A stretch of 64,000 nucleotides of DNA from Acidobacteriota bacterium. Lineage in GTDB: Bacteria; Acidobacteriota; Terriglobia; Terriglobales; Acidobacteriaceae. A program made the translations under genes and the position numbers. The notes beneath the pieces were generated by a model, which saw only the letters and a program-made list of their open reading frames with translations, had not been told where the DNA came from and searched no databases. Below, one piece after another: positions 38,171 through 46,941 of this stretch. Position 1 is the first letter of the stretch. Each line of letters begins with the position of its first letter. Location of the stretch: positions 22,369 through 86,368 of the forward strand of contig JAEYQK010000017.1 in NCBI GenBank assembly GCA_023410055.1, read 5' to 3'.

Positions 38171-39379
38171 CTAGTTCTCGTTGCCTGGAAGGCTACATAT
38201 GCTCGTAGGCCACGATGATGCTGACCGCATGCTTGCGAAAGGGCTCAACGCCTGCTCAATGTCCGCGATCAAGTCTTCTGCATCTTCGATTCCCACCGAC
38301 AGCCTGACAAGGTCATCTGGTAGTTCACGGATTGCTCGCACTTCTAGTGGAACACTGGAATGAGACATCGAGCCCGGCAAGCTGATTGTCGAATGAATGC
38401 TCCCGAAACTCACGCAAGTATGAAAAAGTCGGGTTCGTTCGACAATCGCAAGCGAAACCTCAACTGAACCCGTCGTGAAACCAAGAACAGCTCCCGATCC
38501 ACGTGCCTGTCGCCGTTGCAATTCGTAACCCGCTGAATTCGCCATGCCTGGATATAGGACTCTGGTTATCTGCGGATGCTGCGACAGGAACCCTGCAATG
38601 ACTGCCGCATTCTTCTGCTGACAATCCAGCCTAAGCTTTAGCGTTTTCAAGCCGCGCAGTAGCAGAAACGAATCAAAGGGACCAAGAGCCGTGCCTTCGG
38701 CATTCTGCAAGAAGTAGATCTGCTCGGCCAGTTCCTCATCCTTCACAACGATCACCCCGGCCGTAACGTCGCTATGGCCACACAAGAATTTCGTTGCCGA
38801 ATGAATAACGATGTCGGCGCCGAAATCGAGTGGATTCTGCAGGTATGGAGACATTGTGCTGCTATCGACGCACAAGAGAGTCTTGTATCCTCGGGCGAGC
38901 CCGGCGAGTTTCTCCAGGTCGATCACGCGCAATAGCGGGTTCGTCGGCGACTCGACAAAAACCATCTTTGTTCGACTGCTGAACTGAGATTCGAACTCCC
39001 GCAAGTCGGTCGCGTCAGCATAGCGAACAGCTACACCGCTTCGTTCCAGCACTTTGGAAAAAAGGCGGCACGTGCCCCCATAAAGATCACTGTCGACGAG
39101 AATTTCATCGCCAGTCCGCAAGAGACGGGAAACGGTGCTGATCGCCGCCATTCCACTGGAAAAACAGAAGCCACGCACACCGTGTTCGAGCCTGGCCAGC
39201 TGATTCTCAAGAACGCGACGTGTCGGATTGCCGCTGCGCGAGTAGTCGTACTCGCCGAAGCTATCCGCATGCTCTTGCTCGAACGTCGCCGTCTGGTAGA
39301 TCGGCGTAGCCATCGGGCGAAACGGATCACCCGGTGCAGCACTAAAGTTGACAAGCTGGCTGGCAAACTTCATCGTCAT
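38171..39379 (-). CDS. Cys/Met-metabolism PLP enzyme (cystathionine gamma-synthase/beta-lyase family)
   Basis: Cytoplasmic PLP enzyme of 402 residues. Schiff-base Lys197 lies in SATKFLCGHSD. Other family features are 'SRSGNPTRRVLE', 'GMAAI', 'DLYGGTCRLF', 'ESPTNPLLRV', and 'ISLPGSMSHSSVP' near the C-terminus. The exact reaction (gamma-synthase, beta-lyase or gamma-lyase) cannot be told from sequence. It overlaps the end of the paralogous upstream gene by 38 bp, so the two are co-transcribed. ATG at 39373 is an alternative start. Confidence 0.88.
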   Translation of the reverse strand: MTMKFASQLVNFSAAPGDPFRPMATPIYQTATFEQEHADSFGEYDYSRSGNPTRRVLENQLARLEHGVRGFCFSSGMAAISTVSRLLRTGDEILVDSDLYGGTCRLFSKVLERSGVAVRYADATDLREFESQFSSRTKMVFVESPTNPLLRVIDLEKLAGLARGYKTLLCVDSSTMSPYLQNPLDFGADIVIHSATKFLCGHSDVTAGVIVVKDEELAEQIYFLQNAEGTALGPFDSFLLLRGLKTLKLRLDCQQKNAAVIAGFLSQHPQITRVLYPGMANSAGYELQRRQARGSGAVLGFTTGSVEVSLAIVERTRLFHTCVSFGSIHSTISLPGSMSHSSVPLEVRAIRELPDDLVRLSVGIEDAEDLIADIEQALSPFASMRSASSWPTSICSLPGNEN

Positions 39380-40559
39380 TGCTCCTTTCGTCTGCTAGCG
39401 CAGCGGTAAGCGCTTGATCCAGATCTGCAATGATGTCTTCGGGCGACTCCAGCCCGGCGGACACTCGTACCAGACCCTCGGTGATTCCCAATCGATTCCT
39501 CGTCTCCACTGGGATATCTGCGTGTGTGGCCGATGCGGGGTGTGTAACAAGCGTCTCCACTCCGCCAAGGCTCTCGGCACGGAAGCACAGTTTCAGATTG
39601 TTCATCATGCGCCGTGCGGTGCTTGCTCCGGCCCGCAACTCAAATGAAAGCATTCCACCTGAAGCAGCCTGTTGTCTTTCAGCGAGCGGCTTCTGGGGAA
39701 ATGAATCCAGCCCGGGATAGTAAACGCGGGAGACGGCAGAATGCGTCTCGAGCCACTGTGCGATTGTGTTCGCATTCTCTGAATGGAGCTTCATGCGGAA
39801 AGGAAGAGTCTTCAGCCCCCGCAGCGTGAGCCATGCGTCGAAAGGAGCTTGGATCGCGCCGATCGTTTTTCGAACAAGTCGAAAGCGCTCAAGTAGTTTC
39901 TCGTCGCGAGTCGCGAGCGAGCCCCCCACGGTGGTGTTGTGCCCCTCGATGTACTTCGTAGTAGAAAGGACCGAGATGTCGGCGCCCAACTCCAATGGAC
40001 GTTGTAGTAGGGGCGTAAGAAACGTGTTGTCAACGGCAACGAGGATACCGCGGTTGCGGCCAATTGCCGCAACACCCGCGATGTCCGTAAGCTTCATCGT
40101 CGGATTGCCCGGCGTCTCGATCAGAATGATCTTTGTCGACGGGCGGATCGCCGACTCTACCGCCCGAAGATCAGACGTATCGACCGAGGAATACTCGACT
40201 CCGAGTCCGCTCAGTATCTCGGCGAACAGCCGAACCGTGCCGCCGTATACCACATCGGAGATAGCGGCATGATCACCGGCTTTCAACACGGAGAGAAAGA
40301 GAGTCGTGATCGCCGCCATTCCCGTGCGAAAGCAAACGGCTGGCGGCGTACCCTCCAGTGCCCCGATCGCCTGCTCTAGTGCGTCGACGGTCGGGTTGGA
40401 AACGCGCGAATAGCTGTGCCCCTTATCGACGCCCACCTGTTCCTGGGCGAATGTCGCAGCCTGGAAAATGGGAAACGCAACGGCTCGGGCATGTGAATCC
40501 GGACTGGCACCGCCGTGAATGGCTAACGTAGAGAAATTGGAACATGAGTCGACAGACAA
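39342..40559 (-). CDS. Cys/Met-metabolism PLP enzyme (cystathionine gamma-synthase/lyase family)
   Basis: Paralogue of the downstream gene, 405 residues, Schiff-base Lys202 in STTKYIEGHN. The start is TTG at 40559, supported by a perfect GGAGGT five bases upstream and by alignment of the N-terminus ('STLAIHGGASPD'). Motifs: 'SRVSNPTVDALE', 'ETPGNPTMKL', 'LGGVETLVTHPASATH', the last being typical of gamma-synthase/lyase proteins. Together the pair could carry out transsulfuration between cysteine and homocysteine. A long leader with a strong hairpin precedes it. Confidence 0.88.
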   Translation of the reverse strand: MSVDSCSNFSTLAIHGGASPDSHARAVAFPIFQAATFAQEQVGVDKGHSYSRVSNPTVDALEQAIGALEGTPPAVCFRTGMAAITTLFLSVLKAGDHAAISDVVYGGTVRLFAEILSGLGVEYSSVDTSDLRAVESAIRPSTKIILIETPGNPTMKLTDIAGVAAIGRNRGILVAVDNTFLTPLLQRPLELGADISVLSTTKYIEGHNTTVGGSLATRDEKLLERFRLVRKTIGAIQAPFDAWLTLRGLKTLPFRMKLHSENANTIAQWLETHSAVSRVYYPGLDSFPQKPLAERQQAASGGMLSFELRAGASTARRMMNNLKLCFRAESLGGVETLVTHPASATHADIPVETRNRLGITEGLVRVSAGLESPEDIIADLDQALTAALADERSNDDEVCQPACQL

Positions 40560-40895
40560 TTTGACCTCCGTGATGATGAGCGTTGGTTACGAGAACTCGC
40601 ACCGCCGGCGCCCCCAGGCGGCCGCTCAGATCAAGGAGGTTGTCGCTCACACTCCCGATGCTGGCCCGACCCCGCCTGGGGGACGCATGGCCATAGACAT
40701 TCGAGAAGTGCTGAGCGTGTTCATAGTGATTGTCGTTATAACCTGTGTACCCAATTTACTTTCTTGTGCGCAGTTCGCCAAATTCGAAATGCCGATTGCT
40801 ACCATCAGCAAAATTGCTGATTGATTACTATCTTGATTGATATGCTCAACTAGATACAAGGCTTTAGGCTAGTGCGCATTTACTGACTCGCGAAC
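40560..40895. other. Divergent intergenic region
   Basis: Separates the minus-strand PLP genes from the plus-strand hydrolase. The left half forms the structured leader listed separately. The right half (40740-40890) is AT-rich and probably holds both promoters, though no boxes are assigned. Confidence 0.4.
40611..40682 (-). promoter_or_regulatory. Long leader hairpin upstream of PLP-enzyme pair, possible cis-regulator
   Basis: CCCCCAGGCGG (arm at 40672-40682 on the minus strand) pairs perfectly with CCGCCTGGGGG (40611-40621). GCG/CGC extend the stem beyond a single bulged base, giving about 14 bp. The 50-base interior can form a second hairpin (GGTCG with CGAC-A-ACC). The leader ends 50 bases before the GGAGGT-TTG start. 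It does not match SAM-I, SAM-II or SAH riboswitch core sequences as I know them. An open frame also runs through it into the gene in another frame. Confidence 0.45.
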
Positions 40896-41453
40896 ATGAA
40901 TATCCCTGTCCTCATACTTCCGGGACTTTCCGATTCTGGCCCCACACACTGGCAGACACTGTGGCACGAATCACATCCGGAATTCAAACGCGTCGCGCAT
41001 CATGATTGGTTTGCTCCGGACAGAGATCAGTGGATCGCCAGTATTGGGAGGACGATAGACGAATGTGTTGCCCCTCCAATTGTGATCGCGCACAGTCTGG
41101 GTTGTATTGCGCTTGCTCATTGCGTCGCTTCAACAGCTGTGCAACTCGCCGGCGCAATGCTTGTAGCGCCCGCAGACGCCGAACGTCCTGACACGAAGTA
41201 TGACATTTCGAACTTTGCTCCCGTTCCAAGAGTTCGGTTCGACTTCCCAAGCGTACTCATAGCCAGTTCCAATGACCCGTGGTGCACGATAGGACGGGCA
41301 CGCACGATGGCAGGATTCTGGGGTAGCCGCTTCGTGAATGCCGGATCGTGCGGCCATATAAACGTGGACTCCGGCTTTGGGCCGTGGCCAGCCGGTGAAG
41401 CACTCCTCCATTCGCTCACGGAAGAGTGTTCCTCCACAATCTCCGTTACATAA
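40896..41453 (+). CDS. RBBP9/YdeN-type serine hydrolase
   Basis: Small alpha/beta hydrolase of 185 residues, no signal peptide. N-terminal 'ILPGLSDSGPTHWQTLWH' is the RBBP9/YdeN family signature. The nucleophile elbow is AHSLGC with Ser67. Candidate acid and base are Asp127 (SSNDPWC) and His154 (GHIN). Family members are esterases of poorly known substrate. The gene stands alone, divergent from the PLP pair and convergent with the gene at 41539-42018. Confidence 0.88.
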   Translation: MNIPVLILPGLSDSGPTHWQTLWHESHPEFKRVAHHDWFAPDRDQWIASIGRTIDECVAPPIVIAHSLGCIALAHCVASTAVQLAGAMLVAPADAERPDTKYDISNFAPVPRVRFDFPSVLIASSNDPWCTIGRARTMAGFWGSRFVNAGSCGHINVDSGFGPWPAGEALLHSLTEECSSTISVT

Positions 41454-41486
41454 GCACAATCGCCTCGACAGAGAGTTACTACAGCA

Positions 41487-41515
41487 AAAGCGCAGAGCCA
41501 AGAACTCTGCGCTTT
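41487..41515. terminator. Bidirectional hairpin between convergent genes
   Basis: AAAGCGCAGAG and CTCTGCGCTTT form a perfect 11-bp stem with a 7-base loop, with A-rich DNA on the left and T-rich on the right. It lies 34 bp after the hydrolase stop and 24 bp from the stop of the minus-strand gene, fitting a two-way terminator. Confidence 0.8.
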
Positions 41516-41538
41516 CGCTTTGGTATACAGCTACGTGA

Positions 41539-42018
41539 CTAGTACGGATAGTAGAGCGAGGGATTCTTGTCTATATCGACTTCTACCCACTGCTCGTCCC
41601 AGTGTTCCAAGGTCAATGCCCAACGGGTCCGTTCCCCTTTGACGTAATCGTCTAGATCCGGGAACAGCGATCGGATCAGCTCACCTCTCGTCTTTTCCGC
41701 CTTTGGTTTTTGATTTGCCGGGGGCGAAACGATCACGATTGCGATATCCCACGACGGCGAAACGTGGTGCGCCGAGCGTGTGTAGATCGTCTCGCTGATA
41801 ACCTGGCCATGCGCTTTCTCATACTGCATGATGGGGAAATGGTACTTTTTGTAAAGTGCGAGCCATTCGTCCTGGCGTCCCGCCGGCAGCTTGTAGAACG
41901 ACACCGATACGGTCGGCTTGCCTACTCCCGCACCGTTACTGGCCTGTCCAAACGCAGATAGAGAGCTGAATAGAGCGATGACCACTGCTGCTAGAAGAAT
42001 TCGTTGTGTTGATTTCAT
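41539..42018 (-). CDS. Secreted protein of unknown function
   Basis: Exported protein of 159 residues with a signal peptide (about 1-25, ...SAFGQ). No family recognised. The mature part alternates strands and helices ('VSVSFYKLPAGRQDEWLALYKKYHFPIMQYEKAHGQV') and could be a ferredoxin-like dimeric alpha-beta barrel fold, which is only an impression. It ends with an aromatic tail NPSLYYPY. It starts 50 bp after the TonB-type receptor gene on the same strand and is probably co-expressed with it. Confidence 0.75.
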   Translation of the reverse strand: MKSTQRILLAAVVIALFSSLSAFGQASNGAGVGKPTVSVSFYKLPAGRQDEWLALYKKYHFPIMQYEKAHGQVISETIYTRSAHHVSPSWDIAIVIVSPPANQKPKAEKTRGELIRSLFPDLDDYVKGERTRWALTLEHWDEQWVEVDIDKNPSLYYPY

Positions 42019-42068
42019 ATCGATTAGTCCTTATGTTGTATTTCAGTTCATCAAGCGAGATTGGCCCG

Positions 42069-45000
42069 CTACCAGATCACCTTTAGGCCGAACTGAATCT
42101 GCCTCGCAGGTGTTTGCAGTGCGGTCAACTGCCCAGCGCTGGCGACCGCCGAACCGTTCTGATTGAACAGAACATTGCTCGAAATAGGCGGTGCAAAGTT
42201 CGGATGGTTCAGCACATTGAAGATTTCGGCGCGAAACTGAATGTTGAACTTTTCCGAAAGACCCGGAATCGCGTTGTTTTTGTAGAACGCTAGATCCGTA
42301 TTGAACAATCCGGGACCGGTCAGAGCGTTACGGCCTGCATTACCAAGTCGGTTCAGTTGCGACGGTGCGGCGAAGCACTCCGTCTTGATGTAGTGCGCTA
42401 CATTCCCCGGATTCACCAGAGAACTGCAGGCGGAAGATGAAATGCGATCCGGATAGTCATATGGATCGGTGCCGCCCATGTCCAAGGGATCACCCCCCAG
42501 AAGCACCGAGAACGGCGCCCCGCTACTGGCCTGAACGATGCCGCCGATCTGCCAGCCATTGACTGCCCAACTCACGCTGCTAGGTATGGAATGTGCCCGT
42601 GGCAGTGTCCAGATACCGTTGATCACCAGATTCTGCCCGAGGTTAAAGTCGGAGAGTCCGCGGCGGGTTGCAGGATCAAACCATAGCGGTAGACTGCTTG
42701 GCGAATTTGTATATTGATCGCCCCCGATGGTCGATGAGCCTGTATCTATGCTCTTACCCCAGGTGTAGGAGGCTTGCAGTTGAAGCGCGCGCGCAGGCCG
42801 CAATTTCAGTCCTGTTTGCAGCGCGTGGTAGTAGGAATCACCATCGGTCGTAAGGCGATCAATACGGCCTACGTTTGGATTGATTACCGTTCCATTGGTC
42901 GGCCAGACGTAGCCGGCGGAAGTTTTGGTTGGGATCACGATGTCTGCATCGTCAGTACGATACGGGAGATGAATGCCACGCGAGCCGACGTACGCGACGG
43001 TAGCCACAACATTCCGCGCGAATTCGTGCTCGATGTTGAGATTCCATTCATTCACGTAGCTGCGCTTAGGATTGGCCTCGACGTACGCCACGCGTTGCGT
43101 TGCTAACCCGGTCGCTTCGAAACTGGCAAGTGCAGCAGGATAAGCGTTGGGGAATGATCCCGCCCCTGGCGAGACTGAAATGTTCGCCGAGAATGGCGCG
43201 GCCGCGTTCGAGGAGATGATCAAGAATTCATACGGCAACGGCAGGACGTCATAAAGCCCAAATCCGCCTCTCACCGACGTTTTACCCGTCTTGAACGGAT
43301 CCCAGGCGAAACCGATTCGAGGTTCGAAGTTTCGCAGAGTCGGATTGCTGAAGTACGGATTTCCGGTATGCAACTCGGATCCAGTCATGCTGGTCAGGCT
43401 CGAAAGTCGCCCATTGACCTCGGAGGGGACTGTTGCAGCTTCGTAGCGCAACCCAAGGTTCAAAGTCAGATTGGATCGCCAGCGCCAGTCGTCCTGAATA
43501 TATCCGGCAGCAACCGTCTCTCGTATGTTCCGTCCGCTCGGCGTGCCCACGTAGGTCGAGAAGCGAGCTGGATTGTTGGTAATGAAGTCCTCTACAGTGT
43601 TGAACTTAAAACCGCCATTCTGCGAGATGAAGAAGTGATTGTTCGACTGCATGCGTTCCAATGCAAACCCGAACTTGATCGCATGTTTGTTGTGCGTCAG
43701 AAACGCATCGTCATACAGCTGGTAAGAGTTCCATCCAAACGTGAACTGTGGGAAAGCGCCAATGCCGCCAAAGAAAGGAGCCACGCCACCCCCGATTGTG
43801 ATTTGTGCAGCTGGCCGTCCCGGCACGGAACCCAGAGTTGTGTCAGATACAAGTTGATTAATCGGATCGGCAGTAGCAGTCTGGGCATGGTTGCGGCTAA
43901 ACCCAAAACGCACTGAGTTCACCAGATTTCCAAATGAATGAGTCTCCTCGATGCTCGCAAACGGACGTGAGTTTCGCTGCTGGAAGTGCTCATTGTTCAA
44001 CTGATCGGGTTCGCTCAGGTTCGTTCGGTCGAGCAGAAATGTGCCACTGATCCTGTCCCGGTCCGAAAACTTGTGATCCAGTTTCCCAGTAAAGAAGTTC
44101 TGATTCGCCTGCTGCAATGTGGCAACTGAGTAAAGGCCAAGATCGCCGTTTTCCGCTCCGTTGGGCAATGGGTAGAACGAAAGGTATGGTGCCACAGCCG
44201 GGTCTACGGAGCGCACATCACCGTTCGCAAATATTCCCTGTCGCGCATTGCGCGAAAGTACGAAGCTGTTATGCGTAGTGCTCAACTGCTGCCGAATGCC
44301 TTCGTAACTGAAGAAGAAGAATGTCTTGTTTTGGACGATCGGTCCACCTACGGCAGCGCCGAACTGGTTACGCCGGAACGGCGGAACCCTCGGACCGTCG
44401 AAGTATCCGCGTGAATCCAGTGCACTATTTCGCAGGAATTCATAGACGTCTCCATGAAGCGAGTTGGACCCGCCGCGGGTGACTGCATTGATCACTCCTC
44501 CAGAGGTTCGGCCATATTCGGCGCTGTAGTTTGTGGTGAGCACCGAGAATTCTTGAATGGCGTCGACTCCGGACAGCGTTCCTAGTACGCCACCCGGAGC
44601 ATCGTTTGTGTAATCGTTAAAGCTGATTCCGTCCAGGCGATAGTTGTTTTGGTTTGAGCGCGTGCCCGAAATGCTCAGTTGCGTTCCGAAACCACGTGTT
44701 GCTTTTGTCGCGTCGCTCGAACCGTTGCTCCCGATAGAGGCCTGGTTACGAATCGTGCTAACTCCAGGCTCCAATGTCGCGAGTTGCGTCCAGTCTCGTC
44801 CGTTTAGCGGAAGTTCACGTATACGTTCACCGCTAACTTCTCCGCTTATCGACGAAGTACTTAGGTTGACCCCTGTCGTCGCCGCCTCGACTTCTACGGT
44901 CTGGGAAGCCGATGCCAGCGCCAGAGTGAGATTGATCTGCTGCTGGGTACCAACAATTACCGAAATGTCATCTGCCTTGCTGCCGGAAAAGCCTTTTGCG

Positions 45001-45296
45001 GTCGCAGTAACGGAATACTTACCAGGTCGCAGGTTCGGTACGACATATACACCTGCTGAGTTCGTCGTTGCCAAAACAGTGATGCCGGTCTCCTTTTCTT
45101 GCACTTGAACCTGAGCGTTCTCCAAAACCGCGCCACTCGGATCGAGGATGAGACCTGCAATGCTTCCTCCTGCTACCTGCGAGAAGGATATGATCGAATA
45201 CAAGAGAATCAGAATCAGAGCTACAGAGACCGGGGCACCGCGTATTATCCGTCGATGTCTGGTACGTAAGCCAATACGTTTCATTTCGTTCACCAT
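42069..45296 (-). CDS. Oar-like TonB-dependent outer-membrane receptor
   Basis: Outer-membrane protein of about 1075 residues. ATG 45296 or 45284 is more likely than the upstream ATG 45368, because a basic, hydrophobic export signal follows (MKRIGLRTRHRRI...ALILILLYSIISF). A CarboxypepD_reg-like domain comes next ('GSIAGLILDPSGAVLENAQVQV...NSAGVYVVPNLRPGKYSVTATA'). The plug region contains 'LPLNGRDWTQLATLEPGV' and 'TNYSAEYGRTSGGVINAVTRGGSN', both signatures of acidobacterial Oar-type receptors. A long barrel follows, ending in VIW. The likely role is TonB-driven uptake of large organic substrates, ligand unknown. Confidence 0.88.
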   Translation of the reverse strand: MVNEMKRIGLRTRHRRIIRGAPVSVALILILLYSIISFSQVAGGSIAGLILDPSGAVLENAQVQVQEKETGITVLATTNSAGVYVVPNLRPGKYSVTATAKGFSGSKADDISVIVGTQQQINLTLALASASQTVEVEAATTGVNLSTSSISGEVSGERIRELPLNGRDWTQLATLEPGVSTIRNQASIGSNGSSDATKATRGFGTQLSISGTRSNQNNYRLDGISFNDYTNDAPGGVLGTLSGVDAIQEFSVLTTNYSAEYGRTSGGVINAVTRGGSNSLHGDVYEFLRNSALDSRGYFDGPRVPPFRRNQFGAAVGGPIVQNKTFFFFSYEGIRQQLSTTHNSFVLSRNARQGIFANGDVRSVDPAVAPYLSFYPLPNGAENGDLGLYSVATLQQANQNFFTGKLDHKFSDRDRISGTFLLDRTNLSEPDQLNNEHFQQRNSRPFASIEETHSFGNLVNSVRFGFSRNHAQTATADPINQLVSDTTLGSVPGRPAAQITIGGGVAPFFGGIGAFPQFTFGWNSYQLYDDAFLTHNKHAIKFGFALERMQSNNHFFISQNGGFKFNTVEDFITNNPARFSTYVGTPSGRNIRETVAAGYIQDDWRWRSNLTLNLGLRYEAATVPSEVNGRLSSLTSMTGSELHTGNPYFSNPTLRNFEPRIGFAWDPFKTGKTSVRGGFGLYDVLPLPYEFLIISSNAAAPFSANISVSPGAGSFPNAYPAALASFEATGLATQRVAYVEANPKRSYVNEWNLNIEHEFARNVVATVAYVGSRGIHLPYRTDDADIVIPTKTSAGYVWPTNGTVINPNVGRIDRLTTDGDSYYHALQTGLKLRPARALQLQASYTWGKSIDTGSSTIGGDQYTNSPSSLPLWFDPATRRGLSDFNLGQNLVINGIWTLPRAHSIPSSVSWAVNGWQIGGIVQASSGAPFSVLLGGDPLDMGGTDPYDYPDRISSSACSSLVNPGNVAHYIKTECFAAPSQLNRLGNAGRNALTGPGLFNTDLAFYKNNAIPGLSEKFNIQFRAEIFNVLNHPNFAPPISSNVLFNQNGSAVASAGQLTALQTPARQIQFGLKVIW

Positions 45297-45507
45297 CGCT
45301 TTGCTTGTTGCGTACACTCCTCTGGAGTGGACCGGTTGGACACACTTCACCGCTGGCGCACAAAGCACCTATTTGCGTGTCGTGAAAGGGACTTCAGCTG
45401 ACTAGGGCGACAACGCGCCCATGAAAAGGCGGGAAGCTAGCAACAGCGTGCGGATCCAGCGTGGAGCACCTCTCGACTGATTTCGAAAGGCACTTTCTCT
45501 CTTTCAG

Positions 45508-45527
45508 GCTGTCGCCACAGCGACAGC
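45508..45527. other. 8-bp perfect hairpin in receptor leader
   Basis: GCTGTCGC and GCGACAGC flank a CACA loop. Followed on the plus strand by TTCGTTTTGGTTT. It lies about 210 bp upstream of the receptor start and may be part of its leader RNA. Confidence 0.5.
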
Positions 45528-45593
45528 TTCGTTTTGGTTTGGTGTGCCATCAACTTTCTTCTCTCCGTCTGTAAGAATCGCCACAAAAACAAA

Positions 45594-45620
45594 TAGCCCA
45601 CGAACTTGGGTCGTGGGCTA
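45594..45620 (-). terminator. Hairpin plus U-tract upstream of receptor gene (attenuator-like)
   Basis: TAGCCCACGA and TCGTGGGCTA form a perfect 10-bp stem with a 7-base loop. On the minus strand it is followed by TTTGTTTTTG, the form of an intrinsic terminator. No minus-strand gene precedes it, so it may attenuate the receptor transcript or mark a small RNA end. Confidence 0.5.
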
Positions 45621-45963
45621 GCTACCTTCTTAGATCGGAGCTTTCTTTAAGTTCCAGATTCGGTGATCCCACGCCACCTTTGAAACGGACACATACACAA
45701 TCCGCAGAGGCAACAACAGGCAGCAGTAAGGATCATCAACATACGAAGAGCATAGCCCAAACAGTAGCTAGCGCCCAATACAATTATTTGATCGAGATAA
45801 TCAGGATTTCCATTCCACAGATTATCGAGCTGCTTGTTCTTGCCACGATAGAACCGTTCGTATTCCCCGTACTACGCGGTTACGTTATGTCGGATCCTTA
45901 GCGATAGGTTATGTCTTGCGGAATTCGAATATTCTGAAATCTGGATCTGTAAGGAGAGCAACT

Positions 45964-46470
45964 ATGAAACACATCTTTCTTAGCTTATTGATGCTCACTG
46001 CGTTCTCTGTCATTCCAGGAACTTCAATGGCCCAGACCAGCGATCGTTCCAAAGTCGTCACAAAGACTGGTATAGCAGAAGGTCATGAACGACAACGCGC
46101 TTCTGTTTATCACGCCGGACTTTGGGAGCAGGAAATCGGATACGCTCAGGCGATAAAGGTCGGGAACACGATCTATGTTTCAGGAACCGTCGGGGCAAAC
46201 GAAAAGGGATTCCCCGATGATCTCGAAAGCCAGATGAAGCTGGCCTATGCTGCCATCCAAAGAACGCTCGCTCACTATGGTGCGAACCTGTCCAATGTCG
46301 TAATGGAGAGGATTCAGACCACTGATATGGACGCACTGATCAAAAGCCAGGACGCTCGAAAAAGGATCTACGGTGATTGGCTGCCTGCGGCAACCTGGAT
46401 TGAGGTGAAGCGCCTTTACAGAACTGAAGCAAGAATCGAGATTGATGTTGAGGTTCGGCTTGATAAATAA
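45964..46470 (+). CDS. Secreted RidA-like (YjgF/YER057c/UK114) protein
   Basis: Protein of 168 residues; ATG 45964 is chosen for AAGGAGAG in front and because it gives a signal peptide (about 1-24, SMAQ). The Rid fold spans about 55-166: 'AQAIKVGNTIYVSGTVG', 'QMKLAYAAIQRTLAHYGANLSNVV', then 'YGDWLPAATWIEVKRL'. In active RidA imine deaminases the corresponding PARS segment carries the catalytic arginine; here residue 143 is Ala. Export and loss of that Arg argue against the usual cytosolic role, so it may be a divergent Rid subgroup. Confidence 0.85.
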   Translation: MKHIFLSLLMLTAFSVIPGTSMAQTSDRSKVVTKTGIAEGHERQRASVYHAGLWEQEIGYAQAIKVGNTIYVSGTVGANEKGFPDDLESQMKLAYAAIQRTLAHYGANLSNVVMERIQTTDMDALIKSQDARKRIYGDWLPAATWIEVKRLYRTEARIEIDVEVRLDK

Positions 46471-46813
46471 CTGTTGGATCGACCAGCCACTAGCTGCTGA
46501 CTTACTCGATCACAACATCGGTTTATCGGGGCGATTCGTTCTTACTGCTTGATCCTAGCGCCACTAAAACCCGAGTTGCGGCATTGGGCTGGATTCGCGG
46601 GTGTCTGCAAATACAACCGCTGCACAATTGCGCGAAGCTTCTCCTCACCTCCGCCACATACCCCTGACTTTCTCTTGATTTGTATGCCGTTCATCCAAAA
46701 TAGCCAATACGACTCCATGGCCGGATGCTATGGGGTCGTTTCTTTTCAGGTCTGCAATTGCTTGATTCCACGGGCACAATCGCAGGAAATGTGAATTCGC
46801 TTGAGATCGTGAA

Positions 46814-46939
46814 ATGGGAGATGTTCTCCGCAACTCATTGAAACGACGCGCGGGCCTGAGAATACAAATCCTCAGTTGTACCGATGATACCGAAAACGCG
46901 GTCAAAATCGAGAGCAGCGACAGCCGCGTAAGTAATTGA
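46814..46939 (+). CDS. Possible 41-residue small ORF
   Basis: ATG 46814 to TGA 46937-46939 encodes a basic N-terminal stretch (MGDVLRNSLKRRAGLRIQIL) and an acidic C-terminal half (SCTDDTENAVKIESSDSRV). Codon choice in the second half looks coding (ACC GAT GAT ACC GAA AAC GCG GTC). No ribosome site or family. The stop is 2 bp before the ATG of the next remnant, as in coupled genes. Could be chance. Confidence 0.25.
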   Translation: MGDVLRNSLKRRAGLRIQILSCTDDTENAVKIESSDSRVSN

Positions 46940-46941
46940 AG

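Larger units (their letters stand above)
45297..45963. other. Regulatory region between TonB-type receptor and RidA-like gene
   Basis: About 670 bp between divergent genes. It holds two perfect hairpins listed separately. The short open frame at 45680-45901 (plus) has a hydrophobic middle but no ribosome site or family and is not called. Confidence 0.4.

Noticed and set aside
40423..40650. Open frame through the leader into the PLP gene (minus)
   Set aside because: Overlaps the start of a well-supported gene in another frame and follows the hairpin arms. Kept only as a possible leader-peptide remark.
45680..45901. 73-codon frame with hydrophobic middle and TTG start
   Set aside because: No ribosome site, no recognisable family, and it lies in the leader region between divergent genes.
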